In this document: piece by piece, positions 51,570 to 61,311 of the stretch
How positions within the stretch are numbered: position 1 is the stretch's first letter
How the letters are laid out: each line of letters begins with the position of its first letter
NCBI GenBank assembly: GCA_034401795.1
Contig: CM067367.1
Coordinates: 81,332,079 to 81,396,078, forward strand
From: Chaetoderma sp. LZ-2023a
Taxonomy: Eukaryota > Mollusca > Caudofoveata > Chaetodermatida > Chaetodermatidae
DNA length: 64,000 nt
Direction: 5' to 3'
The notes under the pieces: generated by a model
Told to the model about the DNA's origin: nothing
Databases searched by the model: none
What the model saw: only the letters and a program-made list of their open reading frames with translations
Program-made: the position numbers and the translations under genes

Positions 51570-51695
51570 CATTTGCAGGCCAGATGGCCATTTTTTTAAT
51601 TTTCCCACTTGAATGACTGACTTAGATAATCCAGCTTGTCATTCTGGCATTAAATAAAAAATACTTTTTTTCTTCGCCTGCACATTGCCATTTAT
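51570..51695. repeat. Foldback repeat, family F2 (copy 2)
   Basis: ATTTGCAGGCCAGATGGCCA on the left pairs with GCCTGCACATTGCCATTTAT on the right. The centre is GAATGACTGACTTAGATAAT, then CCAGCTTGTCATTC, a diverged form of the F2 core. Confidence 0.6.
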
Positions 51696-52620
51696 TAGCT
51701 CATGGCCAACTGAGCATATGTCATGACGACCGTCCGTCTGTCAACTTAATCTTGAAACTTTGTCTCAAGAACCACAACTGACTTCAACCATTATGTGACA
51801 GGACGCGCCTGTAGGGCATATAGATCCGAGTTCATACCAAGGTAGCCAGCCAATTGGCCAATTTTACCGGCCTCTCTCTTGGAGTGTGTCTGATATTTAG
51901 AAATGTTCATTTGTAAATCGCCGAAACCAATTGGGGGATCGATTCAAACCTTATGAAGTATCATCTAGTGCAAGAGCTGAAACAAGTTTGCTCAAAGAAG
52001 CTTGATTGGCCAAATGCTACATCGGCCATCTTGGGAAAACTACTTCTCCGGAATCGCTGATCGGATAATGCTGGAATTTGGGAGATACGATTAGGCGCTA
52101 AAGGACATTAAAATGTGTTCAAGGGAGATAGTTCTACTCATCAAAAAACATGACTGCCACAGTCGACTCATCACGTTGCATGTTTGTTGGCGATATTGGA
52201 TTTTTGTATTTGATGGATTCTGAGACCGAAATTTGTTTTACAGGTACACATATAGTTGTTTGTGTATACTGAATTCAAATTTGCCGCTTTCGAAACTGTT
52301 GAATAAACAGTTTGGCATTTAACATGTCTTCTCGAGAACCACCGTGAGCCGATTCCAATTGCATTTGACAGAATGTATCCGTAGGGCATCAGAAATCAAA
52401 CTTTGGTCAAACGAAGCCGATCAGCGAATTTGGCCAGTGCCTATCTTGGAGTGCAACAGATCTAGGATGTCCTACTTTTTTAAAAAACGAGTTCTCCAGA
52501 ACCACTAACATGACTAAATGTATCGGACTAGAATTTGGAAGATATGATTAGGTACTAAGGGCCATTTAAATTTGGTCAATGGATGTTGATACGTAAATAA
52601 ACATGGCCGCCGAGGATCAA
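51690..52620. repeat. Dispersed non-autonomous repeat with GTCCGTCTGTCAAC start
   Basis: Opens with TTAGCTCATGGCCAACTGAG, then CATGACGACCGTCCGTCTGTC. It continues with diverged internal repeats: GAACCA/CAACTGA, GGCATATAGATC, CCAATTGGCC (51770-51890); GGAATTTGGGAGATACGATT, then AGGCGCTAAAGG (52070-52100) recurring at 52530-52570. No coding capacity. It is probably related to the elements at 53481 and 56280. Confidence 0.5.
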
Positions 52621-53480
52621 TCAAAATATAATGTCTGACCATGCGATCAATTCCGATTGGAATTGGAATAGATGCGTCAATTCCAAGTCAATTCCGGATT
52701 TGGAATTAGACTTGATAAATCTTAGGACTCCAGAATTTGAATTGATACATTTTAAAGCAAAAGATAAGGGAATAGCATATGCTCTTGGGTAACAGCTTTA
52801 TATAATAGTCAACCTATACCGACAAGTGAAAAACAGAAATAAATCAGAATAATTAGGAAAAAGCTATTTATGGCATTCTGGTTGGAACCAATTAGTGGCG
52901 AAGTTGGACCCATGCGCTCTGGTGTATGCTGAGAGAAATAAATAATACCCGCTATAGCCGGCCGTATAAGTTCAGTTATATCGCGCTTAGTAGCTGATTA
53001 GACACCGCGTCCTACAGGTAAAATATTGTCTAGTTTTAAAACAATTTGACTGAAAGCCGTTGTTTCCAGAGACATGGTCTATATTCAGTCACAGGAATGT
53101 CAAAATATTCAGTAGGCGTCATATTGCGACCTTGGAAACCAGCAGTGTATTTTGCAATCGTTTTGACAGAAACTTGTTGCTTCCACCAGAAAAAAAGTAA
53201 CTTTCAAATATATGTATAACATTTTCAAAAGGATCAATAGTGAATTAGCAGTAGCGACGTAATCATGCTACATCGGCCCCTATAGAGAATACTATTCATA
53301 CCACTTACAAAACTATATTCAGGTGTGTTTTCATTATATTCACGGAGGCCTATGTGGCATACCTGCACACACAGTTACCACACGGTGGAGTGATAAGCAC
53401 GAGTTTGGTCACTAATTGGCTCCACGGTAAGCACTCCTAGATTTAGTAAATGCTTTTTCGCAAATAATCCCAATTCATTT
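52621..53480. other. Non-coding; AATTCC-rich segment and F1 hairpin copy 5
   Basis: 52650-52750 is dense in AATTCC/GGAATT palindromic words. An F1 hairpin lies at about 53033-53114 (ACAATTTGACTGAAAGCCG on the left; ATTCAGTCACAGGAATGTCA, then AAATATTCAGTAG on the right). No gene is recognised. Confidence 0.5.
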
Positions 53481-54694
53481 CCATCTTTAGCTCACCTGGC
53501 CTGAAGGGTCACGTGAGCTTATGTCATGGAGTCCACCTGTCGCCCGTCCGTCAACTTTTGCTTTAAAACACTACTCCTCATTAACCACTTCGCCAATTCC
53601 AACCAAATGTGATTGGAAGTACCGTAGTGGTCTCCCGGATTTCGATTCGGAATTTTGATTCATCAATTTTTGGGTGAAAACATTAGAATTTTTCTAATGT
53701 ACCGGAAATTGCCAAATTGTTTCTTCTCCTTACTATTCTGACCGATTTCAGCCAAATTTGGCTGAAAGGATCCTATGGCCATAGGCTCTAGAAATACATT
53801 CGGAATTCTAACTCATTAATTTTTTGGGTGAAAATCATAGGTTTTATGAAAAATGTACCGGAAATTGTCAAATTGCTTCGTTTCCTTACCATTCTGAACG
53901 ATTTTAACCAAATTTGTCTGATAGGACCCTATGGGCATGGGCTCTAGAGCTTCCATTTGGATTTTGAAACATCAAGTTTTGGGTGGAAATCCTAGATTTT
54001 ATGAAAAATCTACCGGAAATTGTGAAATTGCCTCTCCTTACCATTCTGAGCGATTTCAACCAACTTTGGCCGAACGGATCCTGTGGTGATGGTCTGTAGA
54101 ACCTCCATTCACAATTTCTCCATTTTTTTGTTGAAAATCTGAGATTTTATGAAAGATTTACCGGAAATGGTCAAAATGATACGCCTCCATAGCTGCTTGA
54201 CATATTTCAACCACATTTGGTTAGATGGGTTGTATGGTGGTAGGCCCGAAAACTTCCATCGAATTTTGATTGAGCTATTTTTTGGGCGATAATCTTAGAT
54301 CTTATGTCAAATTTACTGGAAATTGTCAAATTTCTTCTGCTTGTCAACGTAACTGATTTCAAGCAAATATTGCCAAAAGGATCCTATGATAGCAAGCTCT
54401 AGAACGTGCATTCAGAATTTTGATTCATCAATTTTTTTGGCAACAATCTTATATTTTATTACAAATGTATTGGGAATAGTCAAATTGCTTCTTCTCCTTA
54501 CTACTTTTAACAATTTTAACAAAATTTAGCTAAAATGATCCTATGATCATAGGCGCCAGAATGTTCATTCAGAATTTAGATTGGTAGATTTTTCCTGTGA
54601 AATGTAATGTAACTATCCATGTATATTTAAATGCAAATGGTTCCAATGCTAATGGTCAAGGTGAGGTGCCACATGCCCTTGGGCCTCTTGTTAC
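53481..54694. mobile_element. Non-autonomous element with internal minisatellite (copy 1)
   Basis: Begins TTTAGCTCACCTGGCCTGAA, then GGGTCACGTGAGC and CCGTCCGTCAAC. It ends AAGGTGAGGTGCCACATGCC, then CTTGGGCCTCTTGTTA. AGCTCACCT and AGGTGAG are inverted near the two ends. The interior is about six diverged tandem units of 150-170 bp sharing ACCGGAAATTGTCAAATTGC, CGATTTCAACCAAATTTGGC, GGATCCTATGG and TTTTGGGTGAAAATC. The ends resemble abundant bivalve repeats as I recall them. I do not know the class with certainty; Helitron-like or TIR-type are both possible. Confidence 0.7.
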
Positions 54695-54719
54695 ACATAT
54701 GTGACATTTTTAACCATCA

Positions 54720-54810
54720 TTTAGTCCTATAATGGACAGGCCGACCAAAACCTGTTAAAGAGATGAGTATTTTTGAAAATATAACGCTGGAATGGCTGGC
54801 TCGATAATCG
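54720..54810. repeat. Foldback repeat, family F2 (half copy)
   Basis: GTATTTTTGAAAATATAACG, then CTGGAATGGCTGGCTCGATA and ATCGAG: the left arm and centre of the F2 family without its right arm. Confidence 0.55.
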
Positions 54811-54848
54811 AGTTTATTTAATATTGTATGAGATTATTAATAAACATC

Positions 54849-54880
54849 ATATTGGCGAAAATAAAAATTTTCGCCAATAT
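54849..54880. repeat. Perfect 14-bp-arm palindrome
   Basis: ATATTGGCGAAAAT, a four-base loop, then ATTTTCGCCAATAT. It sits at the left edge of the repeat that follows. Confidence 0.9.
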
Positions 54881-55140
54881 ATGAGCTGGTTCTATTTGTC
54901 AGTTTGTCCGTTTGTCTGTTCATCCGTTGCCTCTCTGTCCGTTTGTCTGTCGGCGTCCAATTCTGGTTTTTGTTTAGCTCAAATTAAAGTCTTATATTCC
55001 AGGATCGGTTCACCCGATTGGGACCACACTTGTACACGTCCTTCCCTATATTGAAGGGATGCAGCACATTGAATTTGAGGTCAAGATCACGGTCACTGTA
55101 AAGTAAAATTGCCTAAATATCACCAATATATCATCAGTGT
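54881..55140. repeat. GTCCGTTTGTCTGT-type dispersed repeat
   Basis: The GTTTGTCCGTTTGTCTGTTC run is followed by CACCCGATTGGGACCACACT and ATTTGAGGTCAAGATCACGG. Similar wording is common in molluscan repeats (from memory). The 76-codon frame at 54824-55054 across it is not a gene. Confidence 0.45.
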
Positions 55141-55369
55141 AACACTGATTTCTTGTTTGCTATTTCCCTTTTCTATTAAGACACCTGCATTGGAATTGAT
55201 ATTTTAAATTGACTGGAATTGATCAATTTCACTTCAATTCCAGTCTTATATGTCATATACTTAGTGTTGGCTATGTTAATGTACATGTGATAGCTCACTT
55301 TATCAGTAAAATACACTGCTCTTTATAGGCCTACACTCCAAAGATATAGATAATTCATTGATGGGAGAT

Positions 55370-55610
55370 TAACCCTTAACATTTAATACCCAAAAACGAC
55401 TTGTGTTGTGGCCTTGAGAAATGTCTGTTTACAGACCAAGAGAAGACGATTTGCTTTTAAGCAAGCACTGGAATGATTAGCTCGATAATCTAGCCAGTCA
55501 TTCTAGTGGTAAATTTTCAAAAATAATCTTCGTTTGGTCTGCAAATAGATATTTTCTGTGAGAAAAGTGTAAGTTTCTTGAACACATTTGAGTGTTAAGG
55601 GGTAAATGCT
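55370..55610. repeat. Foldback repeat, family F2 (copy 4, complete)
   Basis: The inner arms pair from about 55418 to 55556: GACCAAGAGAAGACGATT, then AAGCACTGGAATGATTAGC against GCCAGTCATTCTAGTGG, then AAATAATCTTCGTTTGGTC. The outer ends TTAACCCTTAACA (55371) and GTGTTAAGGGGTAA (55594) are also inverted, giving an element of about 240 bp with arms of about 115 bp. Confidence 0.75.
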
Positions 55611-55780
55611 CAAGCTGGTCAAAACTGCCTTCTGCAGCAGTCTTGAGAAATGGTCATTTGTAGGCTAAGAGAAGACTATTTTTGAAAATTTCCACTGGAA
55701 TGACTGGCTCGATAACTGAGCCAGTCATTACAATGGTACATTTTCAAAAATAATCTTGGACTTTCAGAAAATTTCGGGAA
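55594..55780. repeat. Foldback repeat, family F2 (copy 5)
   Basis: GCTAAGAGAAGACTATTTTT, then GAAAATTTCCACTGG and AATGACTGGCTCGATAACTG, followed by AGCCAGTCATTACAATGG and CATTTTCAAAAATAATCTTG. Its core stem is the most perfect of the family. It shares its left end with the right end of the previous copy. Confidence 0.75.
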
Positions 55781-55824
55781 ATAAGATAAAAGTATCAAAT
55801 CGGTAGCGGGTAGTAATCGCATTA

Positions 55825-55960
55825 TCTACTAATTATTTTGACAATAATTTGACTGAATGCTGGTGCTGTTATTGATAGCAACAACTTTCACGCAAAATAT
55901 TTTCAATGTATATTAAAGCTTTCTCGTGTTTTCTCCTGGAAATTGACACACTTTCTCTGA
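55825..55960. repeat. F1 hairpin (copy 6)
   Basis: AATTATTTTGACAATAATTT, then GACTGAATGCTGGTGCTGTT; right side AGCAACAACTTTCACGC, then AAAATATTTTCAATGTATAT. The flank TTTCTCCTGGAAATTGACAC matches the family A right flank. Confidence 0.6.
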
Positions 55961-56279
55961 ACAGCGTTGAAACACAGATTGTGGAATATACTGCCGTGAA
56001 TACGCCCTACGTGCATGCTAACGCTTCCAGAGCTGGAGGACAAATGACTATTTGCACGTGCAAGCAGGTTGGTTTTGTTTGAGAAATCCTCGCTTGTGCA
56101 GACAATAGACTAAACAAATATGGCGCCCACTAGTTACACCGATTAGGGAGGCAAGGCGTTGCATGCTGGGCAGCATTACATGTTGGGTAACATTGCAGTC
56201 CGGGTAAATTGAACAGAAATCACCAGGTATCACATATCTCGTGCACAAGTATCTATATTTAAGGGGATATGAGCACTTA
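55961..56279. other. No recognisable gene
   Basis: About 300 bp. An 83-codon minus frame (56048-56299) has no recognised motif. Confidence 0.4.
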
Positions 56280-57361
56280 AACGATTTGATCGATTTCAAC
56301 CAAATTTGGCTGGAAGAATCCTATGCTGGTAGCCTCCATACATTTTTTTCTCAAGAATTTTGATCGGTCAATCTTTGGGGTGAAAATCTGTTTATGAAAA
56401 ATTTACCGGAAAGTCTAAAAATGCTACTCCTCCTTAGCAACTTGACATATTTCAACTAAATTAGGCTAGACTCATTCTATGATGGTAGATTCTAGAAAGT
56501 CTATTCAGAATTTTGATTGATCAGTTGTGTGGGTGAAAATCATAGATTTTATGAAAAATGTACCAGAAATGGTCAAAATGTCAATCCTCCTTAGCTACTT
56601 GAGATATTTCAACAAAATTTTGCTAGACTGCTTCTATGGTGGTAGGTTCTAGACCTTATATTCAGAATTAGATTTTATCAAAAATCTACCGGAAATTGGC
56701 AAATTGTTTCTCTTTACCATTCTCAGCGATTTCAACCAATTTTGGCTGAAAAGACCCTGTGGTGATGGGCACTAGAACCTCTTTTCAGAATGTTGATTGA
56801 TCAATTTTTTGGGTGAAAATCTTAGATTATGTGACCAATTTACCAGAAATGGTCAAAATGCTACTGCTCCATAGCTGCTTCACATATTTCAACAAAATTT
56901 GGCTAGATGGATTCTATGGTAGTAGGTTCTAGAACCTCTATTCAGAATTGTGATTGATACATATTTTGTGGTGAAAATCGGTTTATGAAAAATTTACCGG
57001 AAAGTTCCATATCTGCTTGCCATATTTAAACCAAATTTGACCAGATGGAGGTTTTGGCGGTAGGCTCTAGAACTTGAATTCAGAATTTTGTCTCATCAAA
57101 TTGTTTGGGTTAAAATCTAACATTTTATTAAAAGTTTACCACAAATTGCCAAACTGCTTCTTCTACTTACTTCTTTGAGCAATTTCAACACAACTTTGAT
57201 AACATGATCCTATGATCATAGGTGCCAGAATATCCATTCAGAATGTTGCTTGAAATTGTTTTCCATCCTTTTTAATGTAAATAATCATGTATATTTAAAT
57301 GCAAATGTTTCAAATGCTAATGGCACAGGTGAGTGTCACATGTTCTTGGGCCTCTTGTTAT
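56280..57361. mobile_element. Non-autonomous element with internal minisatellite (copy 2)
   Basis: About six to seven diverged units of the same 150-170 bp repeat as 53481-54694 (CGATTTCAACCAAATTTGGC, AGAATTTTGATTGATCA, TTTATGAAAAATTTACCGGA). It has the same terminal segment: GTATATTTAAATGCAAATG, then CTAATGGCACAGGTGAGTGT and CTTGGGCCTCTTGTTA. The left end starts inside a unit; the AGCTCACCTGG end is not seen, so this copy is probably 5'-truncated. Confidence 0.7.
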
Positions 57362-57552
57362 ATACAGCTGTCTTTCAAGATCATATGTTAGTTCTTTGAT
57401 CCTTTCCTTTAAAAAACGTGGCTAAAACCTCTACACACAAATTAGATTAGTAAATGTGTTCACTCATGCTAGTGGTCATCTAGTTTTGTTCTGTTTTGCC
57501 TGTGGTCAAGGCTACAGACCACAAACAAATTATTTTTGATGTATAACTATTA

Positions 57553-57643
57553 TGTTGACTATTTTGGAACCAATTTCCATGGGATCTGTTGCTGCCTAGG
57601 GCGGCACCAGCTTTCAGTCAAATTACTTCCACAATATTCAATG
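57553..57643. repeat. F1 hairpin (copy 7)
   Basis: GTTGACTATTTTGGAACCAA, then CTGTTGCTGCC, a short TAGG loop, GGCGGCACCAG, then CAGTCAAATTACTTCCAC and AATATTCAATG. Arms are about 43 bp and imperfect. Confidence 0.65.
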
Positions 57644-57934
57644 GCTTGTATGTATACAGTACAGCTCAAAATAAGTGTACATGTTTTCAAAACGAACACA
57701 GAAACATGGGAGTAATAAATGCTCTGTTCAATATGGTGAACATAATTGGATTAGAATAGTTTGAGGCATTACAATTTGGTTCAAAATATTGAACACAAGT
57801 TTATACATTTTGTTTTGTTTTGAAACATGTTACGTTATGTCTGAGCTGTACCATAGTCATCTTAAAAGTGAGGCACTGACATATCAATGACTCTGGTGAA
57901 TGTCATAGCCATAGATCACACTGTGCTTTTAACC

Positions 57935-58165
57935 ATTTAATCCTCAAAATTGTTCGAAAACACGTTCTCATAGCCAATTTCCATCTGTAGACCAAAGGAA
58001 AGTTATTGTTGAAAATGTATCACGACTCAGTTATTGTTGCAGTCATTCCAATGGCGAATTTGCTAAAAAAAAAGTGTTTTCTTGGTGTGCGAATAGCCAT
58101 TTCTCAAGACCACTGCACAAGTAATTTTTGGCTGGCTTGAGTGATAACGAGTTAAATGGCCATAC
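57935..58165. repeat. Foldback repeat, family F2 (copy 6)
   Basis: TAGACCAAAGGAAAGTTATT, then GTTGAAAATGTATCACGACT on the left; GCAGTCATTCCAATGGCGAA, AGTGTTTTCTTGGTGTGC and AATAGCCATTTCTC on the right. The outer arms AACCATTTAA and TTAAATGGC are inverted. More diverged than the copies at 55 kb. Confidence 0.6.
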
Positions 58166-59027
58166 GATTTTTGTTTTAATTTAATTTCCACGTCATGGAA
58201 GCTGTCTGTGCTGCATGGAAACGGTTGGGGATTTCACTGCCATACTTTCCCAAGAAAAGTATGTCAGTGTGAATATCCTCCATCCACTGATTTCCTTCGT
58301 AGATGGTGACTCATGGGGCATTAGTTCAGATGTCCACGTGCAGCTTGGCAAGCCACATGCAAGAGACTACCAAAACCAAAATGTGTGAAGGGCTAATTTG
58401 TGCAGTTAATTTGTACATCTATCTAGGTGCCATAAATTTAACCTTTACAATTTTGATTTGTAATTGTCTGAGAATAAAGTGTTTATATGACTTCCTTTGT
58501 TGTCACGTCCTTCAGTAATAATTTTATAATTTAAGCATTTGACGTGTGCTCTGCCGTTGCTTTAACTAACAACACGTTGTAACAATGTTATTTTTTAAAC
58601 ATATGTAGCAGCTGCCATTTCCGACAATTACACATTCCTAAATATCTGCAATTGACTATAGCTACTTAGTCTGATTTGTCAATACACTGCGATCTAGAGA
58701 GATGTATTGCTCAACAGAAATTTCAAAATTATTATATTGTAAGTTTAGCCTTTAGTGGTTTAAGTTCTGACTTATATCTCAAAGATTTAAATGAATTAAC
58801 TCTTGGCGACACATTGGGGAATATGTATTTGCAGGTCAAGACGATTTTTCTTTTATAGATTCCCACTGCTATCATTTTCGATACATGTACATAGGTCAGC
58901 CATTTCAATAGTAATTTTCAAAATAGCCTTCTTGGCTGCCAACAAGTCAGGCCATTGTTGTGATGGCATATGAGGTCGGTTTATCATTTATACATGTGAC
59001 GGTATTAATAGGAACGATTACGTAGAA
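58166..59027. other. No supported gene; half F2 repeat
   Basis: Short frames at 58303-58518 and 58676-58858 carry no known motif. A right half of F2 (GCCATTTCAATAGTAATTTT, then CAAAATAGCCTTCTTGGC) lies at about 58899-58936. Confidence 0.4.
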
Positions 59028-59356
<329 letters not shown>

Positions 59357-59990
59357 CGAAGTGAACGCACGCGTTTATTTAGCTCTGCAATTGCTGCCCG
59401 AATTTGCTAGTTTCTAGCGCGATTTTGTAGATAAATTTTATACATATATTTCGTATTAGTATTTCCTTTCAAACTTTATGTTTAATTTGTAAATTCTTGT
59501 CTTGGCTGGAGCGCATTTTGTGTCTCCATTTTCTAAAGGCATGGCTCTTAGCTGGCGGTTTCCGCCATTTAATAGGGCTCCTCTTACTGTGGTCAATGCA
59601 ATACATTTCTCCCCGCGCCAGTCTGCTATTTCTATAGTTCGTAGGCTAGCGCATTATATTTGGCAAGATCGCTTGAGTGAGTGGATTTAATTCCTTTGTC
59701 ATTTGTAAGCACAAGCCTAGTTCTTTAACTATATAAATCATTATAGTCAGTTGGCTCTCCCCGGTCAACTCGAACAGACTAACAAATATATGACTGTACT
59801 CTCTATTCGTGTATTTGTTGGTAGACGTCAGGGTTTCAAAAGGGGACCCTATTTATTTAGTGTTTAGCTCTTTCCCTGACGTCCTGGTGTTATATAAGTA
59901 TATATTTATTATATATTGTAGTAGTATGGGGTTCCTCCTTTGATAAACTACCATCGCAACCTATAAGCGTACCCTAAGCCTTAAAATAAC
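59357..59990 (+). other. Probable 5' region of the Tx1-like LINE
   Basis: Sequence between the (TAG)n array and ORF1. No ORF with recognised motifs is seen (a 62-codon frame at 59502-59690 is unassigned). The exact 5' end of the LINE cannot be placed. Confidence 0.4.
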
Positions 59991-59991
59991 A

Positions 59992-61307
59992 ACTAAGGGG
60001 TGGGGTGTCACGGCTATCGACGTGTATCATGGGTTAAAAGACGTCGTTGGCGCGGGACCTGCTACTTTGCAGGGGCTTATCAATGTTACTAAAACTGTAT
60101 GGAATGTAACAGTGTCAAATAAGGGAGTCAAGGAAAAGCTTCTGGATGATGTTCTTATTGTAAAAGGTGAAGTTTGTAACGTAGAGGAAATCGAGTCAGA
60201 TAGGTTGCTAGTGAAGATGAAAGTTCCACTAGAAATTCCAGATGACAGAATCATGAGTGAACTCAAGAAGTATGGCAAAGTGCCAAAGATTGAACGGGAA
60301 ACGTATCCCTTTGCCAGAACGCTAGAAAACGGTGTAAGACGTATTTGGTTTGATAACGTGGATAGCCCTTTACCAAGCAGATTGACGCTTGATGGCAGCT
60401 TTGTCCTGCCCTTATGGTATGGAGGGCAAATTAAAGAATGCGGATCTGCCTAAGTACTGACCATTTGGCAACAGATTGTCCCAATCGAAACAAATGTTTG
60501 CTCTGTGGTTCAGTTGACCATTTTAAATGGCGCTGCCCAAAAAATCAAAACAAGCCCTCAGTATCAGGAGATAATCGCCCATTAAAGGATGCAACTGAGT
60601 CAAATGCTTCTGAAGCAACCGCTACAGAAGCTGTTGTTTTGGTTCATGCCACTGTAAATGACACAAACAAATCATCAAATCCTGTTAAAGTAACTACAGT
60701 TGATGAAAGTTATGTATTAGAGGAGGGTATAACCTTAAGTCAAGAAAATACTCAAAATGCAGTGGAGCCAAACGTTGCTGTAAAAGACACGCAGGAAAAT
60801 GATGATCTTACAGAAGAGCCAGTTTACAATTCCTTAGAAGATGAATTAAAATTAGGACAGGATAGGTTTATGACTCAGAAGACAGAAAGTTCAGTCGATT
60901 TTCCGCTAAGCCCACTTGATTTATGTCAGCTTGAAGATATGGTAAATGATGCTCCTGCCAAATGTTACTTAAGTAGCAATACGCGTCATAAAGAAGACAA
61001 TAGCTCAGAATCTGAGATTGAAGTAAATGATATGGATGATGATACAATATCAGTTGCAGAATCAGATGTGTCCATTCAAACACAGAGTTCACAGATGAAA
61101 GATGAAATGGTAATGTACCGATCAGAAGGGGATGAAGTGTTAGTGCCATATGTAACGGCGAGAGGCGTGAAATATCGTTTACTGCGCCATGATTCTAATA
61201 TTTCCAAATATGAATATTTGTCTGTGGTAGAACTAGGAAATATTGAATTCGCAGGAAAATTAGGTAAATGGTCTAAGAAACGAGCTAAAAACCCCAAATC
61301 TAGTTAA
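59992..61307 (+). pseudogene. LINE ORF1, zinc-knuckle RNA-binding protein, frameshifted
   Basis: The first part (to 60453) contains an RRM-like fold pattern (KMKVPLEIPDDRIMSELKKY). The second part (60438-61307) has two adjacent CCHC knuckles, CLSTDHLATDC and CLLCGSVDHFKWRC, followed by a long acidic, serine-rich tail ending at 61307. ORF1 proteins of this type bind the LINE RNA. The two parts are in different frames; the shift lies near 60440, just before the first knuckle, since KEC in one frame and RICLS in the other would be adjacent in an intact protein. The start is uncertain: the frame is open upstream of 60022 with no clear ATG. Confidence 0.8.
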
Positions 61308-61311
61308 TCTA

